Below, one piece after another: positions 10,992-22,485 of a stretch of DNA of 64,000 nucleotides. Under the pieces are notes generated by a model that had not been told where the DNA came from, did not search any database, and worked only from the letters and a program-made list of their open reading frames with translations. The stretch spans positions 563,555,906 through 563,619,905 of the forward strand of contig OY856410.1 of NCBI GenBank assembly GCA_963693085.1. Direction: 5' to 3'. The DNA is from Alisma plantago-aquatica (Eukaryota > Streptophyta > Magnoliopsida > Alismatales > Alismataceae). How positions within the stretch are numbered: the stretch's first letter is position 1; each line of letters opens with the position of its first letter. The translations under genes were made by a program, and so were the position numbers.

Positions 10992-12959
10992 TGTAATGAC
11001 CCCGCCTCCCAGTAACCCCCAATTAAGGGAGACCAAGAGGTCAGAGACATTATCCCAATTTCCGGATCAAAGGTTCGACAGATAATCAATAATAATTATC
11101 ACATTCTACCAACTACACTGAAAGGTTGTAATAAAAATTAAACTTTGCATACCTTTTTCAAAACTTGGTTACTATTTCTATCCACATCTGGAGTGTATTC
11201 TAACTAATCCTCCTTTGTACTTTAATTCTCATTTAATTCCACATATGTCACTTTATTGTTTGTCCTTTTCATTTGTACCTAAAACATCGACAAACAAAAT
11301 GTCAGTCAGCATAAAGCTGGTATGTGGGGGAAACAATAATCGTGCAACTATGATAATAACATATTGCAGTCAATTATGATTTAACAAACAACTTTAGGTT
11401 TTCAACATAACTTCTCAATCCATACATACCCTAACCTCTGCGTTTTCCCTACAGTGGACCTAGATGCTACCTTCCTCATTGTAGATCCCCATTTAACCCC
11501 TCATGATCCTACCTAATAGGTGAATCAATTTCTAGGGTTGAGTCACATGGCACTACCCATAGGTAGCCCACTCCTTAACTCATGGTGTGCTAAAGAGTCG
11601 CATGGCACTACACGTGGGTAGCCCAATGTCTAACTCTCGATAACCTGATGGTCCCACTTAACAAGTAGACCCTTTACCAGGTTACCCTTTTCATCATTAG
11701 CAAAGCCACAGAGGAGGACCAGGATCTGAACCAGTCATGTATGCCTACTTATGGTGATAGTCATAGTCACTTTATATTTGCATGAAATAAAAGTCATCCA
11801 AGTAGTTATTTTCAGGCAACCGATAAAACTTTCGGGAATCTCCGTGAAACTAAAGCGATTAACCATAAGCGTAACCACACACCTGTCAGGATGATTTGAG
11901 ATAGAATAATCCAATCAATTAAGAAATCCAATCAGGCAAGCAAGCGCATAATGAGATCCTGAAATATGCATACAATTTCCTATTATTGATCATGCCACCA
12001 AGATCTATTAAATCTAGCTCGCTTCCTAGGGTTTCTAGTCCACTTTTAGGGTTTCCATTGCAATTAGGGTTTCCCTTCATCTTTTACTATTTTAAACCCT
12101 AATTTTATACAATTACTCACAAACCCTAATTACTCATCTATTCTTCAGAAAATATATTAAGGTTATCTTTTAACAACATATAACCCTAATTTCATAAAAA
12201 TGTCTAATTAACCATCAATTAAGTCCAGTATGCCTCTTTTTCATTAAAACTACCATTTTTATACTTTTTAATTCATGACAAGATCATTAGGCCCAATTAT
12301 CATCTTCGGTTCCTTCTGGATTAACAACTCATCTTTCATGAACTCTTTTTATCACTAATTCCACTTTTATTCATTAGAAACCCCTAATTATTACATTAAG
12401 GGTATTTATCCACAATTAGGAACCTTTATACTCAAAATATCTTAGAATCATCATATCTTAGATTTATTCACGAATTCGAATAATTAAAGCCATTAAGAGT
12501 CCCATTTACTAGTATTAGGGTTTCAAGGCCCATTAAAATTAAACTAATTACATGCAAAGTTCATCCTTTTTGTTCTTAATGCACCTTTTTACAATTAATA
12601 GGTTAATATCAACTTTAATCGTCCATTAAACCCTACTAAATACATTAATCATCTCAAAATAGGGTTTCTTAATCATTAAAGCATTCAAGTTGATAACTTC
12701 TATTAATTTTCTAATTTTAAGAGGAATTAGCCTCTAAAACCTTTTATAATGAATTCCTCTCGTTTTTTTTGAGCAAAATACATATATTATATGTACAAAT
12801 CCAAGCTACCATTATCTAGATATGAATTTTGCAAGGATTGCCTTTTTGGACCAATCAGAAGCTGCCACGTCACTTTCTCCATGCAACGTTGCTCGGCTAA
12901 TTTGGAAACATGATGATTTTACACTTATACCCTCACGCAGTTCCCAGGTTTAGCAATAC

Positions 12960-13340
12960 CCGGAGGGGTAAAATGGTCCAATGACCGGTCCATCTTCTTC
13001 TACCTCACGATGGCGCTATTGCCACCCTAGCTGTGTGTTGCACGACTCCTTCTCCTTCTCTGGGACCTCGACGGCCATCGGGGACAAATCCCCTACCTCC
13101 GTTGTCCCCCTGTGCAGGCGAGGCTGCCTCGGGTACAACCAGAACGGCCAGGATCAAGTTCCGCAAGTCCGCAACTTGCAGCCACGATGAAGCTGCGATG
13201 TAGGAGTGTCGCAGGTAACCGTGTGAAGTCGAACGTTCTAAGACAATATTCGATCGTCCACAGGTCATCGGGGAACACCAAGCCTTAATCAAGATGACTC
13301 CACATCTCCCCATTGCTCTAGGGAAAGCACCAACTGTTGC
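12960..13340 (-). other. GC-rich leader island in element 2 LTR
   Basis: This is the most GC-rich part of the region, with many CpGs, inside an AT-rich LTR. On the minus strand it lies just downstream of the TATA at 13423-13432. It is preceded by a CT-rich leader with AAACCCTAGC, which looks like a plant 5' UTR. A 102-residue open frame on the minus strand (13005-13313) starts here, but its composition follows the GC content and no domain is seen, so it is not called as a gene. Confidence 0.5.
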
Positions 13341-13422
13341 TAGGGTTTGGATGAAGAAGATGAAGAAGGGAGAGAGAGATTTGCATGTGATTTCTTTGGA
13401 ACTCGATCCAGAGGCTCTACCC

Positions 13423-13432
13423 CTTTATATAG
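13423..13432 (-). promoter_or_regulatory. TATA box of element 2 LTR
   Basis: The minus strand reads CCCCTATATAAAGGGG, a strong plant TATA box, about 0.97 kb from the U3 end. A pyrimidine-rich leader follows. This divides U3 (13433-14396) from R-U5 (10992 to about 13395). Confidence 0.7.
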
Positions 13433-14396
13433 GGGAGGGTATCCATGCCCTAAGGTGTTTATCCAAGAGGAAACAAGGTCCTTTTCTAATAGGAATCTGA
13501 TTCCTTCATTAAGAAGTAAGTTTCTTTCTCTCTCAATTATCTCTTTTATATTCTTTATTTCATGGATAATTAGAAATATGAAAATTATCTCTTTCATTAT
13601 CTCTAGCCTTGCCTTTTAATCTATTGGCCACAAAAAACTATTTTCTTAAAACAAATAACATCTCTTTTTTATATTATCAAAAAGTCATTAATGATGTATC
13701 ACATTATCTTCTTATTTTGTATTATTGGTATTTTATCTTTCTTTTTCTTTATAGGGGCTCCTTGGACCCCAAGAAACTCTAATATTTCGAAATTCCTTTT
13801 TAAGGATACTTATTATCCTTCTAGATGCAACTATATTCATTATTTCTCATTATCTTATTTATTTCTTATTAAAATATCTCTTTTTGAGGATTTCTCTTTA
13901 TCTTTCTTTTTATTTTCCTCATTGGCATTCCTTTTAACATTAGGAATCCTTTTGGATCTGCAAAACCCACCCAGGGTAACTCAATTATACCTCTTTTCAC
14001 TTATTTCCCACATTTTATCATTGTTTTCAATTTCTTTCTTAATAAAGAAATATTTAATTGATCTTTTCTTTTCTAATTGCATTCTCTTTGCAACTTTGGA
14101 CTCCTTGGAACCCAAGGAACCCAAGAGGCACGAAATCCACCTTTGGATTAAATTCTTTTGCCTTCTAGAGGTTTCTACATTTTCTTTTCTTCATTTCTTA
14201 TTAATAAATGGAGTTCCTTTTGTCATTTCCTTGTTATTGGGCCCAATAGCCAATAAAGCCTACAAAACAACCAACAAGGCTATTGTAAATGAAATCCGTT
14301 TATTCAAATAAAAATTATATCATTATTTTTTCAAATATCTTTAATAGGACAAATTACATTTCTCACCACAAGAACCCAAAAATTGGGGTTGTAACA

Positions 14397-16600
14397 TCCT
14401 TCTTCTCTTATAGGAAATTTGTCCCCAAAATTCCATCAAGCAAACAAACAATTCAAGATAAGACCTTTCCATGTCCATCATTGGCCCCTATGTGGATTTA
14501 TCCTATCCATGGCGCTTCCAAAGAACCTTTATCATCACATATTCTTTTCTCTGAGTTCTTTCACCTTGGCATATATAAGCCTCACAGGTGACTCAGGTCA
14601 TTCCAGCCTCCCTTGGGGCTCACTAGGTTCATTGCTCAGCACATGGCCTGAGTACCTCACATAGTGCTCTAAATTGGACACATGGAACTCATCACACATT
14701 ACTTTATCCTGAGGGGTAAGGTCAAACTTAACCTTCTCCACCAATCCATCTCAAATGGTCCCAGGTATTGGGGACTTATCTGACTCAGCTATAGCTCAGA
14801 GGGGTCGGATTTTCATATCACATATTCTCCCATAGTGAATTGTATGTCAGTCTGCTTTGCATCAGCCTACGACTCATGTCATCCCTGGGCTCTCTTCATC
14901 CATTACACGATCAAAATGACTTCATCTGCACACAATGTGGTCTTTTTCTGACCTTCACGATGTCCCTCCACCAACATCACCTTAATGAAGTGGTGACCAA
15001 CACAACCTCCCTTACAAAGCTTCTTTACAACCTGATACTAGCTATGGTGGTTATCATCATATCTTATCAAAGACAAGAATTGTCTCCATGTATCACTCTG
15101 AATGAGCACACATGCTCTCATCAGACCCTCTAGTCTGGACCATACTATCCATTAGTTAGGGGTGATAAGTGGTACTAACATTGAGTTCTTCATGTACCTA
15201 CTACCACCTTATGAAAGTGAACCTTTAGGTCATACTCAAGAACTTTTGAACTTGCATCTTGGTGTAGTTGAACCATCCCTCTCATATGCAGTTCCACTGG
15301 ATATGTCCCTTGACAGTACTCTTTCTTTCTCATGTCATATATGTAAGGCGACCTACCATAACCCACATTGCATCCTAACCTTCCTTGGTCCAGGGAGACT
15401 CACTACAACATCTATAGTGATGAACTCCCATTCCCTCTCGGGGACCCTCTTTATCCTCTATATCAATGCACTGGGTTACTGGTGCTCATCCTTCACCTCC
15501 TATCATGCATAGCAATATACCACATGCAACTTCATCTTAAGCATCCAAAGTACTACTGTCACTTACCATCTTTGTAGTACCATGGTGTATGGTGATCTTC
15601 AAACATGATCTCCTGTATGTCGTGATTCCTCAAGACTAATTCCTCGGAAAACCTAAACCACTCTAGTTGGGGTTTCATCATCTTCCTTTCCAAAGAAGTG
15701 CATTTGAGGTTCTAAAACCATCCTTTCATTGCATCAAGGCCTAGGATGGCTAACCAAACAACTACTAGTTCGATCAACCGATATCATTGCATCTGAGTGT
15801 TAGCCAAACATATCTTCTTTCTCAAACTTAAGGCTAACCTATTAGCCTCATCTAGCCTCTAATTGTACTAGTCAACTACATCTCAACCAGAGCATCCATT
15901 ACCACCTCACATCCTTAGGTGTTAGGTAATGTTGAAGACATACACCTCTGTGTATTCCACTTATTATCTCATCTCAACTCTAAGTCTATCTTCATCAAGA
16001 AAACTCTAAGCTTATCCTCTTGGTTTTCGAACTCAACCTTGTATGAATCATAGCTCATGATAAAACATCCTCATAAGATGACTACTTTATTTCTCTTAGT
16101 GTTGGTAAACCATCCATGTATCATTAACCCCACCAGGGTTTGTTATCATCTCTATCCTCATACCTCGTAGAAACGTTCCAACTCACATCATCTTTATCCT
16201 TGGTGTATGGCATGCGTACTGTCCTATCTCTCACTCCCATAACAAGAGGAAATAAGCATTTGGCTGCAGTCCAAATACAAAGTTCTTCCTATTCCAAGAG
16301 TAAAGATGGTACATCCCACCTTGCCAGTACACCTTTAAAACTAAGTTGAAACGTGCATCATATGTCTCTACATCACAATCATCTCGATATCAAAGTTACT
16401 TCCATGGAAAACTGGTTTTGAACCTACTTGGGTCACCACACAATCCTTGGTCATCTCCTCTAGGTCTATAGGGTGCCGGAATTTTTGGGGTCATCCCTCT
16501 TCCCTTATGCATCCAGAGAGTGCCCTCCCCATATGCCCTTTGGGTCCCATGAGTTCATGAAGGTGATCAATCTCCTAACCCATGGCCCTCAGACAATGAT
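14397..16600 (-). pseudogene. Decayed pol of element 2 (RT, RNase H, integrase, C-terminal region)
   Basis: Reading toward lower coordinates, the minus strand keeps fragments in the expected order. A segment at about 16480-16560 resembles the start of RT. A weak RNase H end lies around 15870-16080. WEFITIDVVVSLPG at 15389-15430 matches the integrase stretch with the first catalytic Asp. QTREGLMRACVL at about 15120-15160 matches the integrase QTLEDMLRAC region. FHVSNLEHYV at 14637-14696 matches the conserved FHVSML-x-KYV stretch near the chromodomain of Tekay/Del elements. Stops and frameshifts are frequent, so this is a dead gene. The integrase calls are firmer than the RT and RNase H calls. 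Confidence 0.65.
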
Positions 16601-19589
16601 AGTCGTTACCTCCCGACCCTATGGTCATGTGCAACTAGGGAATTAGGCAACTCCTACTTCCATCGGTCTTATCCCTACATGACCCTAGGATAGACTTAGG
16701 ATTCTAACATAGTACATGTCCAACTCATAACTCTACCCAAGTCTTCATCATCTCTTTCTGCATTCCTGGGCTGACTTCCATCCTTTCACAGGGGTCATGA
16801 CGCCCTACCTACCTTGGTCAGGCCCCACACCGGTTACCTCCATGGTAACACATCCACATGCACTTAGAGATGGTGAACTATGGGTCTATAGGTTCATTCT
16901 CATACCATGTACTTTTCACTTAGCTTCTCAAGATCCTATGAGACCTTTTTAGGTTACCTCAAACCCATGAAACTGGTATACACTCTACAAGAGGGTCCCT
17001 CTCCCAAGATGGGAGGAACTACTTCTTGATAACAAAGGTCACCAACATCGTTAGATCTAGGGTTTACATCCACATGAGCATGATTAACCTAGCAAACTAC
17101 TAAGGTACAAGCAGACCACCTACTAAACCATGCTAGGTCATACTTGTTCTCATCCTCAACATTAGACCATGATCATACCTTCCCATGTCATCAACTTAGC
17201 TGTGATGGATTCATCAAACATACCTTAAACTTAATGGGTTTCCATCTCCTCTAACCATGAGGAATACCATGCTCATATCTATAGAAACTCAAATCTCGTC
17301 ATGAGCATCAGGTATACTACTTCCCCTCTTAGGCCTAGGAACCCTAGGTTCACTTTTGGGTGTCCCACTATCTTCTTAACTTTTAACTATGAGACAAGCA
17401 TGTACAGGGTATGACATGCACTTCCCATGATCCTTCTGCTTGATCAACACTTCAGAGTGGAGTTCTCCTCAAGGACAACCAACAAGGTATAAGGCCTCAC
17501 AACCTATTACTAAACCTCTTCAGGGTCTAAGGAACTCTTCTCCCTTTCTTAGAAGGTGAACACCTATACCATAGGCACATAGGTACCAGAAGCCTCATCT
17601 TCTTTCTAGGGTTTGGTTCCTATAAAGGCAACCAAGATACCACCATCCTCCAGGGATCAAGTATGAGGCAACCACTATCATCCACTTAGGTCGCATCATC
17701 CTCAACTCCCCACTTTTCCTCATATCTTGGAGTCTAAGCTTCCAACCTTCTTGCTTGGGTCCTGCTCTCTCTCTTTCCAGAGCAAACCCTATAAACAACC
17801 TTACTACCCGAGGTCCTCTCTCCATGATGGTGGATCAAGCTTACAAGCATACACTTACACGGTGAAGCCTATGTTCCAACTTATGTTTGCTCAAGATTAT
17901 CCATTGCCCTTTATGCTTATCTCATAAGCTATTCATCATACTCTCTTGGCCCGGGTTTCAGCCTATTTCCCACAAAACTGACATACTCTGGGTGCATACT
18001 AGTCATGCTCTTATAAGCCCATAGGGTTTCTATAGTTTCTTCTCTAACCTCATTATTGAAGGAGCTATCCTTCACTCTAACATGCACGACCATTTCCAGG
18101 GTTGGGTTGCCAAAAGCACTAGGTTGTCCGACCTCTCATGGTTCATATGGCATCCTAAGGCATGTCCATCCAAACACCCGGTCTACCATGACATCTAACT
18201 CATCATGTCATCTCTCTCTAACCACCACTTAGGGTTAGGGTTAGCATCATCCTCAAAGGATGTGTCAGGTCTCTACTTATGATGGAGGTCTCTACCTCCA
18301 AGACTAACTTTCTCCACTCATCCTCCTGACCAGTGTTATGAAAAGCGGTAATCGGTGTACGGGCGGACAGGATACCGAATAGAGTATACACGGTATGGGG
18401 GAGTATAAGCGGGAGAATAATCGGTTTTTATTTTTTTTAAATTAGTTATAAATATATATAAATTATATGTTGACTATATCCAAGTTATGTATTAGTCATA
18501 TATTAGAATTGTACAACTAAAATTTGAGTAAAATCTTCTTGTAATATGAGATTAATCATGTTCTAAAAGGGGGAAGCTAAGCTTCATTTGGATTGTAACT
18601 AAGCATAGATACAAACAAAATGAACTATATCTACGTCATCAATATAAAGAATATGCATCTAAATCAATATTCAAAATGGAGCAGCAAAGAAGAACAATTA
18701 GTCAGAGATTAATATTGCAGTAAATAAGTAATTAGAAACATTGATGATATTAGAGATGAAAACATCAATAATAAGAATCAATTCAATAAACATTAACTAT
18801 AAACTTATTGAGAAAACATGGGGAAAAGACCAAATATGTTTATAGGGGCAAGAGAATGTAATTCTAATGACCAATAGTAGGTTTAGAAAAAGTTACTGTA
18901 AAAAAAATATTATTTCTGTTGGGTTTAGAAAATCCCCGATTAATCGTCCGATTATTCCCCTGAGCGGCCGATTAATCGGACATGGACCGATTATAGGTCT
19001 GATTATGCATATGTGGGGCGGTAGACCTACAAAACCGAATATTTGGCCAATTATTCGGCCGATTAGACCGATTTTCTGAACACTTCTCCTGACAAGGAGG
19101 TCTAACCTCAGGTCTCTCCTGAGGGCATGACAACATATGTCATACGACTTAAGCATGTATCTATTCTTTAGTTTACGCTTAATCTATTAAGCTTATGTCC
19201 ATGACATCTTATTTACATGCTTTTCATTAATTTGGTGAAGGATTCCTTAAACCTTATCAACCTTACCCATCCTCAAGAGGGTGAGGAAAATAGAGAAACC
19301 CCTAATCCTTATAATCCTTAATAGCATTTAAGTTGAGAAGGGATGAACAAGATGAGAGAGTCCTAAAGGTATCTTATTTCGAGTCCAATCCTGAGACATT
19401 GGCCAGGAAGTCACACTAATTTGGGAGTCCTCGTATTCTGACTAGCGGTGTGGAGGAAAATCTTTCCAGCTCCCAGACGTGATCCTTTTTGAGACACCTT
19501 TGTCTTTCGAAAATTCCTCTAATAACTCCCTTGGGTACTACAGAGTTTGTAAAATTTACTAATTAATAAAGATTAATTGAGGAACCTAC
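16601..19589 (-). other. Element 2 gag/protease region, unreadable, split by a hAT element
   Basis: By position, between the primer site and RT, this should hold gag and protease. I could not find a zinc knuckle or a protease DSG/DTG site. Element 2 sequence runs 16601-18330 and 19086-19589, with a non-autonomous hAT between them. Confidence 0.4.
18331..19085. mobile_element. Non-autonomous hAT element, 755 bp
   Basis: The 8-bp direct repeat CTCCTGAC stands at 18323-18330 and 19086-19093. Between them the left end reads CAGTGTTATGAAAA and the right end, reverse-complemented, reads AAGTGTTCAGAAAA. These are hAT-type terminal inverted repeats of about 14 bp with one outer mismatch. Both subterminal parts carry many copies of CCGATTA or TAATCGG, as in plant hAT elements where such repeats bind transposase. 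The middle is AT-rich and no transposase is encoded. It landed in the interior of element 2. Confidence 0.9.
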
Positions 19590-19601
19590 GCTCTGATACC
19601 A
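19590..19601 (-). other. Primer-binding site of element 2
   Basis: The exact complement of TGGTATCAGAGC lies two bases inside the LTR that starts at 19604. It is the initiator tRNA-Met type and sets the minus-strand orientation. Confidence 0.9.
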
Positions 19602-19603
19602 AA

Positions 19604-20001
19604 TGTAATGACCCCACCTCCCAATAACCCCCAATTAAGGGATACCAAGAGGTCAGAGTCGTTATCCCAATTTTTGGATCAAAGGTTTGATAGATAATCA
19701 ATAATAATTATCAAATTCTAACAACTACACTAAAAGGTTGTAATAAAAATTAAACTTTGCATACCTTTTTCAAAACTTGGTTACTATTTCTATCCACATC
19801 TGGAGTTTATTCTAACTAATCCTACTTTTTACTTTAATTCTCATTTAATTCCACATATGCCACTTTTCTGTTTGTCCTTTTCATTTGAACCTAAAATGCC
19901 GACAAACAAAACATCGGTCAGCATAAAGGTGGTATGTGGGGGAAACAATAATCGTGCAACTATGATAACAACATATTGCAGTCAATTATGATTTAACAAA
20001 T
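19604..20001 (-). repeat. Element 2 right LTR (5' LTR), only first 398 bp
   Basis: It matches the start of the 10992 LTR up to the words GATTTAACAAA, then changes abruptly to element 3 LTR sequence. About 3.0 kb is missing. Confidence 0.9.
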
Positions 20002-20293
20002 ATTTTGAATAAGGATGGACGTTCTTTTGCCAAGATAAGGAATGAAAATATCTAAAGGAGGTGAAACTCCACTCACCTTATTATAAAGGAAAGTAATTTC
20101 CACTCACATATGGGATATTAATATAATAAGCATTAAGGTGCTTATTTTCTTTTCCCTTAATCCATGGATAATGGAAGGGAGTTCGGTGGCTTTGAGTTGC
20201 CTTTGCATGCAAGCAAACCAAGGAGGAAGAGGTGGTACTATTTTTGGGATTAAATGCATTTTAATAAGGAATTTTCTCTCTCATCAATTTTCT

Positions 20294-20301
20294 TATAAAA
20301 G
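20294..20301 (+). promoter_or_regulatory. TATA box, element 3 left LTR
   Basis: TATAAAAG in a TTCTTATAAAAGTGCCC context is identical to the right LTR copy at 27311-27318. In the full LTR it lies about 0.88 kb from the U3 end, leaving about 3.7 kb as R-U5. Confidence 0.65.
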
Positions 20302-20799
20302 TGCCCTTTCTAAGCCAAAACAAAGGCTTTTTCGGATTTCTTTCTTCCCCTTGCTTGAAAAACCGACCAAGGAGCTAGGGAGGATCAGGAGGACGACCCC
20401 CAACCTGTTGGTAAGCCATTGACCTTCGTTCTCCTTGATTTCATGGTGGAAATTGAAAATAAATCATTGATTTCTTCTTATTTCGATCTCCTCTTCAACC
20501 CTAGCCAAAATTTTCAATCAAAAGCTTGAGGACGTGCATAAGGGGAGTTGCAAGAGCTTCATCCACCATTGATGGTGTGAGCTTAGAGCTTTGGAGATCA
20601 ATTGGAGGCGGGTTTTATAACTCAAACGCTTAATCATTGATATTGCATCAATTCTCTATACTTTGTGGATTGTTTTCTTTAATTTGATACACTCTTGTTT
20701 CTTTGCTGCAATTTCCATCAAGAACGGTTTCTATTCTTGGTTCTTAGAAGGAATGGGATGATGAAATCATCCTATATGCTTATCCAAAGAAAAGTACCA

Positions 20800-21790
20800 A
20801 TCCAAACGGTTTTGATAGCTACTCCAAATCGTTTTAATTTGATTGGTTATGCGGTTTCAGCAAACCATTTAAGGGCAAACGGTTTGAAACCGTTTGGGAA
20901 AAAATGGTTTCAAAACCATTTGAGATGGTTGATCAATCATTGACCGTTTGGGAATTTTGTTACTAATTATGCAGGCTGATAACCCACCAAATTTTATGGA
21001 TTAACTCCCAAGGAATCGAGAGTTGAAGGCTAATTAATTAAGCAATCGAATGGAATTAAGTGCTGATTTTAAATTTGAGTAATTCTATTTTTTGGGAAAA
21101 CGGTTTCAAAACTGTTTGAGATGGTTGACCAAGCATTGACCGTTTGGGATTACTGTTCCTAATGGTGTTGGTTAATGACTCACCAAATTTTATGGATTAA
21201 TTCCAAATGAGTCATGAGTTGAAGGCTAATCCATTGGGTAAACCCTAATTGAGATTAGTGTTGAATTTCCAATGAGTTAATTTGAGATTTTGGGTTGGAT
21301 AGCCCAAACGGTTTCAAAACCGTTTGGGGATCACCCAAACGGTCTCAAGACCGTTTGGGGATCACCCAAGACCGTTTGGAGGTCTGGGGTTATGTATAGT
21401 TTACCAATTGAAGGTCCAAAGGTACCAAATCATATTGCAATTATGTGCTGATGTGTTGATCAACTCAATAGACCAAACCTTGCTGATTTTTCACTAGAAT
21501 CCAAGGTTTGGATGAGCCAAACGGTCTCAAGACCGTTTGGTACTCATACAAATGGTCTCAATACCGTTTGGGGGTCACCCAAGACCGTTTGGAGGTCTAG
21601 GGTTGAGTATGGTTAAGCAATTGAAGATCCAATGTCACTAAGTTGAAGTGTAATCAATTGCTGATTTGGTGATCAATCCAATGATCCAAACCTTAACTGG
21701 TTGACTTGGATATTGATGATATGATGGAAAAACGGTCTCTAGACCGTTTGGTGGTCATCCGAATGACCTCAAGACCGTTTGGGGTCAGTT
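20800..21790 (+). repeat. AAACGGT hairpin array, element 3 left LTR
   Basis: About a dozen words related to AAACGGT and ACCGTTTGG recur over 1 kb, many as inverted pairs. One form has stem CCAAACGGTC, loop TCAA and stem GACCGTTTGG (10 bp perfect). Another pairs CCCAAACGGTTT with AAACCGTTTGGG around CA. They lie downstream of the TATA, so the RNA could fold into a row of hairpins. Confidence 0.85.
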
Positions 21791-22359
21791 CATGTTCAAT
21801 TTGAATGATGGTTCAATAGTTTCAATGTAACCAATCTTGCATTGATTAGTGTTGATGAATCATCGATTCCAAACCCTAATTCAATTGAACCAAACCCTAA
21901 TTGATGACCAATTGAGGGTCAATTGAGGGTCAAATCATTTGAAGTTTGACCTATTAAACTCAATTGAAGTATGAGGATAGGTCCAATTGATGATTGATTC
22001 CATGAATTCAATGATTGAAGGAATCAACATTGGAAACCCTGATTCAATTGGATACTTATGTAATGGAGGTCCAATGTGATTGAATCTCTTGAGAATTAAG
22101 ATGATGAATGTTATATTGATCCAATGATGATTATTAATAATAATCAATGAAGGTACAAAGGTTGAAACCCTACTAGTACCTAAGTGATTAAGTGCCAATT
22201 AAGGGATGAATCCCTAATTGCTTATAGGACCAAAGACTAGGTACACTATGTTAATCATAGTTATATGATTTTGATTGAAGGGTTGATGTGACCTAATCAA
22301 TTTGAAAGGATGAAAGAATAGAATTCATATATGAATATGATTCATGAGGTGAATTCCTG

Positions 22360-22485
22360 TAGCATGACCGTGTAAGGTAGCACGGCCGTGGTGGCTTCAC
22401 TTTGCACGACCGTGCAAGGTAGCACGGCCGTGGTGGCTTTCCTTTGCACGGCCATTCTTGGTTGCACGGCCGTGGTACTCTATGC
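22360..22485 (+). repeat. CACGGCCGTG cluster, element 3 left LTR
   Basis: Six versions of CACGGCCGTG or CACGACCGTG fall within 125 bp, including TTGCACGACCGTGCAA. They are separated by GGTAGC and GGTGGCTT spacers. The stretch is far richer in CpG than its surroundings. The same cluster is in the right LTR. Confidence 0.85.

Larger units (their letters stand above)
10992..14396 (-). repeat. Element 2 left LTR (3' LTR), 3.4 kb
   Basis: The LTR starts TGTAATGACCCC at 10992 and ends GGGGTTGTAACA at 14396, so it has TG and CA ends on both strands. A purine-rich stretch reading GGGGACAAATTTCC on the minus strand follows at 14397-14440. The first 398 bp align with 19604-20001 with roughly 25 differences by eye. 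It holds a TATA box, a GC-rich leader and many scattered AACCCTAAT words in the R-U5 part. Confidence 0.9.
10992..20001 (-). mobile_element. Element 2: decayed Tekay/Del-like Ty3/gypsy element
   Basis: A complete 3.4 kb LTR (10992-14396), a 5.2 kb interior and a 398-bp start of the second LTR (19604-20001) are present. The primer-site complement at 19590-19601 gives minus-strand orientation. Integrase and post-integrase segments can be read on the minus strand with many stops and frameshifts. The element sits inside the right LTR of element 1. Its own right LTR is cut at 20001 where element 3 begins. A hAT element was inserted in its interior later. Confidence 0.85.

Noticed and set aside
12020..12740. 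Telomere-like AACCCTAAT words
   Set aside because: They are scattered single words in the LTR of element 2, not tandem TTTAGGG repeats, so this is not an interstitial telomere.
13005..13313. 102-codon minus-strand frame in element 2 LTR
   Set aside because: GC-rich DNA has few stops. No domain is seen and an overlapping second frame is also open. It is reported only as a GC-rich leader.
18867..19156. Overlapping 70- and 87-codon frames on both strands
   Set aside because: They fall in the subterminal CCGATTA repeats of the hAT element and repeat the motif in translation (RPI/GRLI). They are not genes.
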